Assembly (NCBI RefSeq): GCF_000011365.1
Contig: NC_004463.1
Coordinates: 4,450,001-4,514,000 of the forward strand
From: Bradyrhizobium diazoefficiens USDA 110
GTDB lineage: Bacteria > Pseudomonadota > Alphaproteobacteria > Rhizobiales > Xanthobacteraceae
Direction: 5' to 3'
Length of the DNA: 64,000 bases
Part shown: positions 15,825-25,640 of the stretch, in pieces
Position numbering within the stretch: the stretch's first letter is position 1
Layout: each line of letters opens with the position of its first letter
Program-made: the position numbers and the translations under genes
The notes under the pieces: generated by a model
Databases searched by the model: none
The model's input: only the letters and a program-made list of their open reading frames with translations
Told to the model about the DNA's origin: nothing

Positions 15825-16619
15825 CTAGTTCAGCTCGATGATCTCGGTGGCGTCGGCGGGACCGGACTGGTCCGCGAACTCGACGACGTCGGCGGCCGCG
15901 ATACGGCCGGGGGCGCGATGAAAGAGGTCGCGATCGATCACGGCGCGCAGCTTCGGTCGCGGCGGCGCGTCATTTCCGCGCATCAGATTCTTGATCTCGA
16001 AGCCGCCGTCCTCGCAGAAGGTCTTGAGCGAGGCGATGATGTGACAGACCTTGCCGTCGGTGAGGAACGGCAACAGCAGGCGTTCGTAGGCGACGATGCG
16101 CCCATAGATGTCGTCGACGTCGGCAACGCTGTAGACCGGAAGCCCGCGCGCGACGCATTCGTAATAGATGGGCATCACGGAGGGCACGAGCCGCGGCCCG
16201 ATATATTCATCCAGCGGCACGCCTTTGCCGGTGTGTCCATAGGCGCGCGAGATCCGCGTGCCTTCGCTCTGGATGATGAGGCGCGGCACCGGAGTTGAGG
16301 CGTCAACGGTATAATAGATGAGATCGGACAGCTCTTCCTCGAGCCGCGCAGGTTGATACTCCCAGATCGCCGGCGCGATCTGCTGGCGCGCGTAGAGCCG
16401 CAGCCACGTGTTCAGGAGATCACGCTGCCTGATCGACTTGACGGCGGAGGGAGCGGCGCTTGCGAAATCCAAAACAATATTCCCGGCAGATCGAAACCCG
16501 CGCATCATCCATGCCGCGGGAAAATTTTCTATGAAGGCTGGCGCGCGGGACGAAAGACCGTTAACGACGGCTTGACGACCGGTGCTTTCTTGAACCGGAA
16601 GGCCGGGCAGGCGTGACAT
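15825..16619 (-). CDS. Conserved hypothetical protein with a PAS-like core
   Basis: 264 residues. The middle (about residues 70-215) reads like the PAS_5-type sensor domains common in Rhizobiales: LLNTWLRLYARQQIAPAIWEY, then PRLIIQSEGTRISRAYG, GPRLVPSVMPIYYECVARGLPVYS and AYERLLLPFLTDGKVCHII. No output domain is joined, so it may bind a ligand or partner. The ATG at 16619 is supported by CGGAG eight bases upstream; shorter starts near 16505 remain possible. It is divergent from the Liv cassette. Confidence 0.62.
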   Translation of the reverse strand: MSRLPGLPVQESTGRQAVVNGLSSRAPAFIENFPAAWMMRGFRSAGNIVLDFASAAPSAVKSIRQRDLLNTWLRLYARQQIAPAIWEYQPARLEEELSDLIYYTVDASTPVPRLIIQSEGTRISRAYGHTGKGVPLDEYIGPRLVPSVMPIYYECVARGLPVYSVADVDDIYGRIVAYERLLLPFLTDGKVCHIIASLKTFCEDGGFEIKNLMRGNDAPPRPKLRAVIDRDLFHRAPGRIAAADVVEFADQSGPADATEIIELN

Positions 16620-16815
16620 CAAAACATCTCCGACTAAGGGAGCATTTGTATCCCAGCCGGAGACCTGATCTGCTCAGCTTTCCGCCTTGCCTAACCCCCG
16701 TCACCTCCGGCATATTCCGCGCCCGGAGGCGGCGTTCCGGGAAGGCTCCAAGGCCTCCTGAAAGCCGAAGCAACAAGGACAGCCACGCGGGTCGCGCGGG
16801 CAGGGGGAAATCTGT

Positions 16816-17571
16816 TTGGCCGATGAGTTCATTCTCGAAACGGAAGGCTTGACCAAGGAGTTCGCGGGCTTCTTCGCTGTCCGCGACGTTGCGCTCAAGG
16901 TCCGCCGTGGGAGCATTCACGCGTTGATCGGCCCGAACGGCGCCGGCAAGACGACGTGCTTCAATCTTTTGACCAAGTTCCTCAGGCCGTCCGCCGGGAA
17001 GATCCTGTACAAGGGACAGGACATCACCGCGATGGCGCCGGCCGACGTGGCCCGCATGGGACTGGTGCGATCGTTCCAGATCTCGGCGGTGTTTCCGCAT
17101 ATGACCGCATTGGAAAACGTTCGCGTCGCGCTTCAGCGCCAGCACGGCAGTTCCTTCGATTTCTGGCGCTCCAAGTCCGTGCTCAACCGTTTCAACGATC
17201 GCGCACGCGATCTGTTGAACGATGTCGGCCTCAGCGAGTTTGCCAATACGCCTGCGGTCGAGATGCCCTACGGGCGCAAGCGCGCACTCGAGATTGCAAC
17301 CACGCTCGCGCTCGACCCCGAGATGATGCTGCTGGACGAGCCGATGGCCGGCATGGGCCACGAGGACATCGACAAGATCGCGGCGCTGATCAAGCGCATC
17401 TCCGCGAAATACACCATCCTGATGGTCGAGCATAATCTGAGCGTCGTGGCGAATCTCTCCGACATCATCACCGTGCTGACGCGCGGGCAGGTTCTCGCGC
17501 AGGGCCATTACAGCGAGCTCACCAAGGACGAACGCGTCAAGGAAGCCTATCTGGGAGCCGGTCATGCCTGA
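16816..17571 (+). CDS. livG: Branched-chain amino-acid-type ABC transporter, ATP-binding protein LivG
   Basis: 251 residues from a TTG start after AGGGGGA. Walker A is GPNGAGKTT, the C-loop is the LivG form PYGRKRALEIATTL, Walker B is MMLLDEPMAGM, and the H-loop histidine is in VEHNLSVV. The extended region after Walker A (VRSFQISAVFPHMTALENV) is typical of LivG. It overlaps livF by 8 bases. Together with LivF it energises the LivH/LivM permease at the inner membrane. The true substrate may be an amide or other amino acid rather than leucine. Confidence 0.9.
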   Translation: MADEFILETEGLTKEFAGFFAVRDVALKVRRGSIHALIGPNGAGKTTCFNLLTKFLRPSAGKILYKGQDITAMAPADVARMGLVRSFQISAVFPHMTALENVRVALQRQHGSSFDFWRSKSVLNRFNDRARDLLNDVGLSEFANTPAVEMPYGRKRALEIATTLALDPEMMLLDEPMAGMGHEDIDKIAALIKRISAKYTILMVEHNLSVVANLSDIITVLTRGQVLAQGHYSELTKDERVKEAYLGAGHA

Positions 17572-18310
17572 CACTGCGATCGCCGAGGCTCCGGCAAAGG
17601 CTGCGAGCGGCGGAAACATCCTCCAGGTCCGCAACCTCGAGGCCTGGTATGGCGAGTCCCACATCCTGCATGGGATCAATTTCGACGTGAACGCGGGCGA
17701 GGTTGTCACCCTGCTCGGGCGTAACGGCGCCGGCAAGACGACCACGCTGAAGTCGATCATGGGCATCATCGGCAAGCGTACCGGCTCGGTGAAGTTCAAC
17801 ACCCAGGAGATCATCCGCACGACCTCCGATAAGATCGCGCGCATGGGCATCGCGTTCTGCCCGGAAGAGCGGGGGATATTCTCCAGCCTCGACGTGCGGG
17901 AGAATTTGTTGTTGCCGCCAGTGGTCCGCGAAGGCGGACTGCCGCTCGAGCAGATCTTCGACCTGTTTCCGAACCTGAAGGAGCGGCTCAACAGCCAGGG
18001 CACGAAGTTGTCCGGCGGCGAGCAGCAGATGCTGGCGATCGCGCGCATCCTGCGCACCGGTGCGAGCTTCCTGATGCTGGACGAGCCGACCGAAGGGTTG
18101 GCGCCAGTCATCATCCAGCAGATCGGCCACACCATTGCGCGGCTCAAGAAGGAGGGCTTTACGATCCTCCTGGTCGAGCAGAACTTCCGGTTCGCATCCA
18201 CCGTTGCCGACCGCTACTACGTGGTCGAGCACGGCAAGATCATTGACGGATTTTCCAATGCGGAGCTTGCCGCCAACATGGACAAGCTCCACACTTATCT
18301 CGGCGTCTAG
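17564..18310 (+). CDS. livF: Branched-chain amino-acid-type ABC transporter, ATP-binding protein LivF
   Basis: 248 residues. Walker A GRNGAGKTTTLKSIMG, the canonical signature LSGGEQQMLAIAR, Walker B FLMLDEPTEGL, and VEQNFRFAST with the switch residue. LivF-type lengths and the PEERGIFSSLDVRENL segment fit. It overlaps livG by 8 bases, and the binding protein gene follows after a short repeat. Confidence 0.92.
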   Translation: MPDTAIAEAPAKAASGGNILQVRNLEAWYGESHILHGINFDVNAGEVVTLLGRNGAGKTTTLKSIMGIIGKRTGSVKFNTQEIIRTTSDKIARMGIAFCPEERGIFSSLDVRENLLLPPVVREGGLPLEQIFDLFPNLKERLNSQGTKLSGGEQQMLAIARILRTGASFLMLDEPTEGLAPVIIQQIGHTIARLKKEGFTILLVEQNFRFASTVADRYYVVEHGKIIDGFSNAELAANMDKLHTYLGV

Positions 18311-18311
18311 G

Positions 18312-18355
18312 CATGATCCGGAAGGCGTGAAGCGATTTTCCGAAAAGATCATGCT
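18312..18355. repeat. Palindromic repeat GCATGATCCGGAA...AAGATCATGC
   Basis: GCATGATCCGGAA at the left pairs imperfectly with TTCCGAAAAGATCATGC at the right. It lies in the 90 bases between livF and the binding protein gene and could attenuate or stabilise the message. A relative occurs at 22341-22412. Confidence 0.7.
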
Positions 18356-18400
18356 TAAACAGAAGAACTGCCAACGAGAAAATTCAAAAAGGAAAGTTGC

Positions 18401-19624
18401 ATGAAGACCAGGTCGATTGCATCATTGCTGCTGACCACCGCGCTCACCTTCGCCGCAGCCGGCGTCGCGTCCGCGCAGGACAAGACCGTCAAGATCGGCG
18501 CGCTGTCCGATCAGTCAGGACTCTATGCCGATCTCGGCGGCCCCGGCTCGACGCTCGCAGCGCAGATGGCCGTTGAAGATTCCGGCCTTACCGCCAAGGG
18601 CTGGAAGATCGACATTGTCTCCGGCGATCACCAGAACAAGCCCGACATCGGCACCGCGATCGCGCGGCAGTGGTTCGACGTCGACAAGATCGATGTCATC
18701 GTGGACGTGCCGAATTCCGGTGTGGCGCTCGCCGTCAACAACGTCATCAAGGAAAAGAACGGCGTCTACATCAACTCTGGTGCGGCGACCTCCGACCTCA
18801 CCAACGCGCAGTGCTCACCCAACACCGTGCACTGGACCTACGACACGTACATGCTGGCCCACACCACGGGCCAGGCGCTGGTGAAGGCGGGTGGCGACAG
18901 CTGGTTCTTCCTGACCGCGGACTACGCCTTCGGTGCGGCGCTCGAGCGCGATACAACGGCCGTTGTCACCGCCAATGGCGGCAAGGTGGTCGGCGGCGTG
19001 AAGCATCCGCTGAACACGCCGGACTTCTCGTCCTTCCTGCTCCAGGCGCAGGCCTCCAAGGCCAAGATCATCGGCCTTGCCAATGCCGGCGGCGACACCA
19101 CCAACGCCATCAAGCAGGCGGCCGAGTTCGGCATCGTCAAGGGCGGCCAGAAGCTCGCCGCGCTCCTGCTGTTCCTCACCGACGTCAAGGCGATCGGTCT
19201 GGAGACCGCGCAGGGCCTCAACTTCACCGAGACGTTCTACTGGGACATGAACGACCAGACCCGGGCGTTCTCGAAGCGCTTCGCCTCGAAAATGAAGAAC
19301 AACGCGCCGCCGACCATGGTGCAGGCCGGCGTCTATGCCGGCGTGCGCCACTATCTCAAGGCGCTGGACGCACTCGGCGGCAATCCTCACGACGGCGTCA
19401 AGGTCGTCGAGAAGATGAAGTCGATGCCGACGGAGGACGATCTGTTCGGCAAGGGCGAGATCCAGCCGAACGGCCGCACCATCCACAGCGCCTATCTGTT
19501 CGAGGTCAAGAAGCCCTCGGAGTCCAAGGGCCCGTGGGACTTCTACAAGCTGGTCGGCACGGTGCCGGGCGATCAGGCCTTCACGCCGCTGTCCGAGAGC
19601 AAGTGCGCGCTGTTGAAGAAGTAG
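18401..19624 (+). CDS. Periplasmic ABC transporter substrate-binding protein, LivK-like
   Basis: 407 residues with a Sec signal peptide ending VASAQ (cleavage near residue 25), then KTVKIGALSDQSGLYADLGGPGS, a type I periplasmic-binding fold (Peripla_BP_6). It delivers the ligand to LivHM. It sits between livGF and livHM, an order common in Rhizobiales. A close paralogue of the same length lies at 38683-39906. A strong hairpin follows its stop. Ligand unknown; amino acids, amides and urea-like compounds are the usual set. Confidence 0.9.
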   Translation: MKTRSIASLLLTTALTFAAAGVASAQDKTVKIGALSDQSGLYADLGGPGSTLAAQMAVEDSGLTAKGWKIDIVSGDHQNKPDIGTAIARQWFDVDKIDVIVDVPNSGVALAVNNVIKEKNGVYINSGAATSDLTNAQCSPNTVHWTYDTYMLAHTTGQALVKAGGDSWFFLTADYAFGAALERDTTAVVTANGGKVVGGVKHPLNTPDFSSFLLQAQASKAKIIGLANAGGDTTNAIKQAAEFGIVKGGQKLAALLLFLTDVKAIGLETAQGLNFTETFYWDMNDQTRAFSKRFASKMKNNAPPTMVQAGVYAGVRHYLKALDALGGNPHDGVKVVEKMKSMPTEDDLFGKGEIQPNGRTIHSAYLFEVKKPSESKGPWDFYKLVGTVPGDQAFTPLSESKCALLKK

Positions 19625-19632
19625 GATAACGG

Positions 19633-19657
19633 CCCGCAGGCCTTTGAGGCCTGCGGG
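19633..19657 (+). terminator. Intercistronic GC-rich hairpin (11-bp stem)
   Basis: CCCGCAGGCCT at 19633-19643 is perfectly complementary to AGGCCTGCGGG at 19647-19657, with a 3-base loop. No run of T follows, so it is more likely a partial terminator or an mRNA-stabilising hairpin that raises the binding protein over the permease, a known pattern in such operons. Confidence 0.65.
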
Positions 19658-19698
19658 CGACTTTCAGGGGAACGCCGAAGGGACCGGGTGCGGGATCG

Positions 19699-20568
19699 AT
19701 GCAGGCACTTTACGCTCAGCTACTGGTGGGACTGATCAACGGCTCGTTCTACGCGCTGCTCAGTCTCGGGCTTGCCGTGATCTTCGGCATGCTCAACATC
19801 ATCAATTTCGCCCACGGCGCTCTCTACATGATGGGCGCCTTCGTCGCCTATTTCCTGCTGAACAATGATTATCTCAGTATCGGCTACTGGCCGGCATTGA
19901 TCGTCGCTCCGATCGTCGTCGGCATCTTCGGCATGATCCTGGAACGGACCATGCTGCAATGGCTGACCGGGCTTGACCATCTCTACGGCCTGCTGCTGAC
20001 CTTCGGCATTGCGCTGATCGTGCAGGGCGTGTTCCAGAACTATTTTGGATCGTCGGGCCTGCCTTATGCCATTCCTGACCAGCTCAAGGGCGGCATGAAT
20101 CTCGGCTTCATGTTCCTTCCGGTCTATCGCGGCTGGGTCGTCGTGTTCTCGCTTATCGTGTGTCTGGCGACCTGGTACCTGATCGAGAAGACGCGGCTCG
20201 GCGCTTACCTCCGCGCCGCGACCGAAAACCCGACGCTGGTCCGCGCCTTCGGCATAAACGTGCCGCGCATGATCACGCTGACCTACGGTCTCGGCGTCGG
20301 CCTTGCCGCGCTCGCCGGCGTGCTCTCGGCGCCGATCAACCAGGTGCGGCCGCTGATGGGCGCCGACCTCATCATCGTCGTGTTTGCCGTGGTGGTGATC
20401 GGCGGCATGGGATCGATCATGGGCTCGATCATCACCGGTTTCGCTCTCGGCGTGATCGAGGGCCTGACCAAGTATTTCTACCCCGAGGCCTCCAACACCG
20501 TCGTGTTCGTGCTGATGGTGCTGGTGCTCTTGGTGAAGCCATCGGGATTGACGGGAAGGGCGGCCTGA
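19699..20568 (+). CDS. livH: Branched-chain amino-acid-type ABC transporter permease LivH
   Basis: 289 residues, about eight hydrophobic helices. The LivH hallmarks are GLINGSFYALLSLGLAVIFGMLNIINFAHGALYMMGAF at the N-terminus and a cytoplasmic EKTRLGAYLRAATENPTLVRAFGINV coupling loop, which contacts the ATPases. It ends 1 base before livM starts. Confidence 0.92.
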   Translation: MQALYAQLLVGLINGSFYALLSLGLAVIFGMLNIINFAHGALYMMGAFVAYFLLNNDYLSIGYWPALIVAPIVVGIFGMILERTMLQWLTGLDHLYGLLLTFGIALIVQGVFQNYFGSSGLPYAIPDQLKGGMNLGFMFLPVYRGWVVVFSLIVCLATWYLIEKTRLGAYLRAATENPTLVRAFGINVPRMITLTYGLGVGLAALAGVLSAPINQVRPLMGADLIIVVFAVVVIGGMGSIMGSIITGFALGVIEGLTKYFYPEASNTVVFVLMVLVLLVKPSGLTGRAA

Positions 20569-20569
20569 T

Positions 20570-21538
20570 ATGACAGCCTTGACGGACGATACGCTGCGGG
20601 CGACCCCGCGCGCGATGCGTGACGAGATGATCGTGTTTGCGGTGATGGCGCTGCTGCTGGCGTCGGTGCCGTTCACGGGGGTCTATCCGTTCTTCGTGAT
20701 GCAGGCGCTGTGCTTCGCGCTCCTCGCCTGCGCCTTCAACCTTCTGATCGGCTATGGCGGCCTGCTGTCGTTCGGCCACGCGATGTTCTTAGGCACGGCC
20801 GGCTATTGCAGCGCGCATGCGCTGAAGGTGTGGGCGTTGCCGCCGGAGCTCGGCATCCTCGTCGGCGTCGCCGGTGCTTTCGTGCTCTCGATCGTGACCG
20901 GCTACATCTCGATCCGCCGCCAGGGCATCTATTTCTCGATGATCACGCTGGCGCTGTCGCAGCTCCTGTACTTCATCTACCTCCAGGCGCCGTTCACCCA
21001 TGGCGAAGACGGCATTCAGGGCATTCCGCAGGGGCACATGTTCGGCGTCCTCGATCTCTCCAAGCCGACGGTCCTGTACTACGTCGTGCTGGTCGGCTTC
21101 CTCGCCGGCTTCCTGTTGATCTTCCGCATCATCAACTCGCCGTTCGGCGAGGTGTTGAAGTCGATCCGCGAGAACGAGCAGCGCGCGATCTCGCTCGGCT
21201 ACCGGACCGACCAGTACAAGTTCCTGGCCTTCGTCCTGTCGGGCACGCTGGCCGGCTTCGCCGGATCGCTGAAGGTGTTCGTGGCGCAAAATGCCTCGCT
21301 CACCGACGTACACTGGTCGATGTCGGGCGAAGTCGTGCTGATGACGCTGGTCGGGGGTCTCGGGACCATCTTCGGACCCGTGGTCGGCGCCTTCGTGATC
21401 ATCGCCATGCAGCAATATCTGGCGAGCTTCGGCCAATGGGTGACGGTGATCCAGGGCTCGATCTTCGTGATCTGCGTGCTCACCTTCCGCCGCGGCGTCG
21501 TCGGTGAAATCGCGCATTACTTCCGGCGTTCGCTCTAA
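20570..21538 (+). CDS. livM: Branched-chain amino-acid-type ABC transporter permease LivM
   Basis: 322 residues, the second permease of the Liv complex. Features include FNLLIGYGGLLSFGHAMFLGTAGYCSAHALKVW and the coupling-loop region GEVLKSIRENEQRAISLGYRTDQYKF. An N-terminal extension of about 20 polar residues precedes the first helix. It is the last gene of the cassette and no terminator with a T-run is seen after it. Confidence 0.92.
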   Translation: MTALTDDTLRATPRAMRDEMIVFAVMALLLASVPFTGVYPFFVMQALCFALLACAFNLLIGYGGLLSFGHAMFLGTAGYCSAHALKVWALPPELGILVGVAGAFVLSIVTGYISIRRQGIYFSMITLALSQLLYFIYLQAPFTHGEDGIQGIPQGHMFGVLDLSKPTVLYYVVLVGFLAGFLLIFRIINSPFGEVLKSIRENEQRAISLGYRTDQYKFLAFVLSGTLAGFAGSLKVFVAQNASLTDVHWSMSGEVVLMTLVGGLGTIFGPVVGAFVIIAMQQYLASFGQWVTVIQGSIFVICVLTFRRGVVGEIAHYFRRSL

Positions 21539-21635
21539 GTAATTGATTTAAGGTCAATTTACCCGCTTCGTGAAAGTGGTGGATGATCCGGCGCCGCGGG
21601 CGTGAGGTGGCACGCGCGCGGACCGAAAATGGTCT

Positions 21636-21653
21636 ATGACAGTTTCGTGACGG
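21636..21653 (-). promoter_or_regulatory. Pho-box-like site in reverse orientation upstream of DUF47-pit
   Basis: On the minus strand the site reads CCGTCACGAAACTGTCAT, that is two 7-base TGTCA-type half sites separated by 4 bases; the second (CTGTCAT) is a perfect PhoB half site, the first matches 5 of 7. It ends 41 bases before the DUF47 start and faces away from the gene. PhoB boxes matching this pattern are known; negative control of the pit operon by PhoB is known in Sinorhizobium. Assignment is inferred. Confidence 0.5.
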
Positions 21654-21694
21654 CCCTTCCGGGCCGGGCCATTTCCAACCGGTAGTCTATCCCC

Positions 21695-22339
21695 ATGATG
21701 CGATGGTTTCGCGCTTTCCTGCCCAAGGAAGAACGGTTCTTCGACCTGTTCGACCGCCATGCCCAGACCGTGATCCAGGGCTCGATCGCGCTCCAGGGCA
21801 TGCTCAACGGGGGCGAGGAGACGCCGGTCTATTGCCAGCGCGTCAACCAGTTCGAGAACGATGCCGACAACATCACCCGTGAGGTGCTGACGGCGGTGCG
21901 CCGCACCTTCATCACGCCGTTCGACCGCGGCGACATCAAGAACCTCATCACCTCGATGGACGATGCCATCGACCAGATGCAGCAGACCGCCAAGGCCGTG
22001 ATGCTGTTCGAGGTCCGCGCCTTCGAGCCGCCGATGCGCGAGATCGGCGGGCTTCTGATCGAATGCGCCAATCTGGTCGGCCGTGCGCTGCCCCTGATGC
22101 AGCAGATCGGCAAGAACGTGGCCATGCTGACCGCCATCACGGAAGAGCTGACCAAGCTCGAGGGCCGGGTCGACGATCTCCACGACATCGGGATGAAGGA
22201 GCTGTTCCTCAAGCACCGCGACGGCAACGCGATGGATTTCATCGTCGGTGTCGAGATCTACGACCATCTCGAAAAGGTCGCCGATCGCTTCGACGACGTC
22301 GCAAACGAGATCAACAGCATCGTCATCGAGCAAGTGTAG
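21695..22339 (+). CDS. DUF47 family protein, PhoU-like partner of Pit
   Basis: 214 residues, all-helical and charge-rich, the pattern of DUF47/PhoU-like proteins that accompany Pit transporters. Visible motifs: FLPKEERFFDLFDRHAQTVIQGS at the start, then DADNITREVLTAVRRTFITPFDRGDIKNLITSMDDAIDQM, and near the end VEIYDHLEKVADRFDDVANEI. The role is likely to gate or regulate the transporter. It lies 99 bases upstream of pit, with a palindromic repeat between. Confidence 0.9.
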   Translation: MMRWFRAFLPKEERFFDLFDRHAQTVIQGSIALQGMLNGGEETPVYCQRVNQFENDADNITREVLTAVRRTFITPFDRGDIKNLITSMDDAIDQMQQTAKAVMLFEVRAFEPPMREIGGLLIECANLVGRALPLMQQIGKNVAMLTAITEELTKLEGRVDDLHDIGMKELFLKHRDGNAMDFIVGVEIYDHLEKVADRFDDVANEINSIVIEQV

Positions 22340-22340
22340 C

Positions 22341-22412
22341 GCATGATCCGGAAAAATGTGCAGCGGTTTTCCTTCGCGACAAACGCGGAACGCGTTTGCG
22401 CGGAGATCATGC
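22341..22412. repeat. Palindromic repeat GCATGATCCGGAA...GATCATGC
   Basis: GCATGATCCGG at 22341 pairs with GATCATGC at 22405-22412. An inner hairpin AAACGCGGAACGCGTTT (22381-22397) adds a second stem. It is kin to the copy at 18312-18355. It occupies the space between the DUF47 gene and pit. Confidence 0.7.
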
Positions 22413-22438
22413 GAAAACTTTAAGGCAGGGGCCTCGCC

Positions 22439-23446
22439 GTGGATGCTGCGTTGGGTCTTCCCGTCCTGGTCGGACTGATCGCCGTCGCGCTGCTGTTCGA
22501 CTTCTTGAACGGCCTGCATGACGCTGCCAATTCGATCGCGACCATCGTCTCGACCCGCGTGCTGCGGCCGCAATTCGCGGTGTTCTGGGCCGCTTTCTTC
22601 AATTTCGTCGCCTTCATGGTGTTCGGGCTGCACGTCGCCCAGACCATAGGCACCGGCATTATCGATCCCTCAATCGTCGATGCCCACGTGATCTTCGCGG
22701 CGCTGGTCGGCGCCATCGTCTGGAACCTCGTGACCTGGGCGCTCGGCATCCCGTCTTCGTCGTCGCATGCGCTGATCGGCGGGTTGTTCGGTGCCGGCGT
22801 GGCCAAAGCCGGGATTTCGGCGGCGGTCTGGAGCGGATTGTCCAAGACGGTGATCGCCATCGTGCTGTCTCCGCTGGTCGGCTTCCTGCTGGCGATGCTG
22901 CTGGTTGCGATCGTCTCCTGGGCCTCGGTGCGATCGACGCCCTTCGCCGTGGATCGCGCCTTCCGCATCCTGCAATTCGCCTCCGCCTCGCTCTATTCGC
23001 TCGGCCATGGCGGCAATGACGCGCAGAAGACCATGGGCATCATCGCCGTGCTGCTCTATTCACAGGGCCATCTCGGCAGCGAATTCTCGGTGCCGTTCTG
23101 GGTCGTGCTGTCCTGCCAGGCCGCGATGGCGATGGGCACGCTGATGGGCGGCTGGCGCATCGTCCGCACCATGGGCCTGCGCATCACGAAACTGACGCCG
23201 ATGCAGGGCTTTTGCGCCGAAACTGGCGGCGCCGCGACCCTGTTCATGGCGACCTTCCTCGGGGTTCCCGTCTCGACCACCCATACCATCACCGGCGCCA
23301 TCGTCGGCGTCGGCGCCGCCCGCCGCCTCTCGGCGGTGCGCTGGAACGTCGCCAGCTCGATCGTCTATGCCTGGGTGATCACGATGCCGGCCTCGGCGAT
23401 CGTCGCCGCGCTGACCTGGTGGGCCGTCAGGATTTTCGTCAAGTAA
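22439..23446 (+). CDS. pit: Inorganic phosphate transporter, PiT family
   Basis: 335 residues from a GTG start. The PiT family duplicate motif is [21 protein letters not shown] early and [16 protein letters not shown] in the second half; [15 protein letters not shown] follows. These proteins carry out metal-phosphate:proton symport at the inner membrane with low affinity. The gene pairs with DUF47 upstream, as in the orfA-pit operon of Sinorhizobium. Its stop overlaps the stop of the convergent gdx gene. Confidence 0.92.
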   Translation: MDAALGLPVLVGLIAVALLFDFLNGLHDAANSIATIVSTRVLRPQFAVFWAAFFNFVAFMVFGLHVAQTIGTGIIDPSIVDAHVIFAALVGAIVWNLVTWALGIPSSSSHALIGGLFGAGVAKAGISAAVWSGLSKTVIAIVLSPLVGFLLAMLLVAIVSWASVRSTPFAVDRAFRILQFASASLYSLGHGGNDAQKTMGIIAVLLYSQGHLGSEFSVPFWVVLSCQAAMAMGTLMGGWRIVRTMGLRITKLTPMQGFCAETGGAATLFMATFLGVPVSTTHTITGAIVGVGAARRLSAVRWNVASSIVYAWVITMPASAIVAALTWWAVRIFVK

Positions 23447-23753
23447 CGAGCTTCAGCCCGATGATACCGGCAACGATCAGTCCGATGCTGGCCAGGCGAA
23501 GCGCGGTCGCCGGCTCGCCGAACAGGATGATCCCGAGCGTCGCCGTGCCGACCGCGCCGATGCCGGTCCACACCGCATAGGCGGTCCCGACGGGCAGCGA
23601 TTTGAGCGCGAGCCCAAGCAGGATGACGCTGCCCGCCATCGCCGCGAGCGTGATGACGGAGGGAACAAGCCTGGTGAAACCCTCGGTGTATTTCAGGCCG
23701 ATCGCCCAGGTGATCTCGAGAAGACCGGCGACGAACAGGATGCTCCAGGCCAT
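23439..23753 (-). CDS. gdx: Guanidinium exporter Gdx (SugE), SMR family
   Basis: 104 residues with four hydrophobic helices. The essential glutamate is Glu13 in [18 protein letters not shown], and [14 protein letters not shown] is the marker of the Gdx subtype, which exports guanidinium in exchange for protons, as opposed to EmrE-type drug pumps. The ATG at 23753 follows a GGAGGG ribosome binding site. A guanidine-II riboswitch lies directly upstream, strongly supporting the physiological role. Its 3' end overlaps pit by 8 bases, tail to tail. Confidence 0.93.
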   Translation of the reverse strand: MAWSILFVAGLLEITWAIGLKYTEGFTRLVPSVITLAAMAGSVILLGLALKSLPVGTAYAVWTGIGAVGTATLGIILFGEPATALRLASIGLIVAGIIGLKLVT

Positions 23754-23823
23754 GACGACCCTCCATTCAAGGCAGGGTCGTCCCCGCGGCTGATATGCTG
23801 GTGGATAGGAGGGCCGTCCCTCC
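23754..23823 (-). promoter_or_regulatory. Guanidine-II (mini-ykkC) riboswitch controlling gdx
   Basis: Two hairpins with the obligatory ACGR loops are visible on the minus strand. P1 (23808-23823) is GGAGGG-ACGG-CCCTCC; P2 (23771-23787) is GCGGGG-ACGA-CCCTGC with one G-U pair. They are joined by a 20-base linker. Loops ACGG and ACGA fit the guanidine-II consensus. In the ribosome binding site region GGAGGGTCGTC, GGGTCGTC (23754-23761) is exactly complementary to GACGACCC within P2 (23775-23782). Ligand binding that closes P1/P2 would free the ribosome binding site, so translation control is the likely mode. Confidence 0.88.
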
Positions 23824-23911
23824 CAAACGGCGATATGGGGCTGGCCGAAGGGCTCCGCAATTACCACATCAGGCTTGATCCGGCCCATTTTCCCTGCCAA
23901 ACGCTCCCGCC

Positions 23912-25534
<1,623 letters not shown>

Positions 25535-25597
25535 CGCGCGCCAAGGCCGCCTAAACGCGAGCATGTGAACGCGCGCGCACTTGACGCTTTCGCGACG

Positions 25598-25625
25598 AAT
25601 GCCACCTTTCGTCCACAGTGGCATT
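25598..25625. repeat. 8-bp inverted repeat AATGCCAC...GTGGCATT
   Basis: AATGCCAC at 25598-25605 is exactly complementary to GTGGCATT at 25618-25625, leaving a 12-base loop. It ends 15 bases before the start of the exported protein gene. It may be an operator or part of the prfC transcript end. No T-run follows. Confidence 0.4.
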
Positions 25626-25640
25626 GAGAGTTCGCATACC

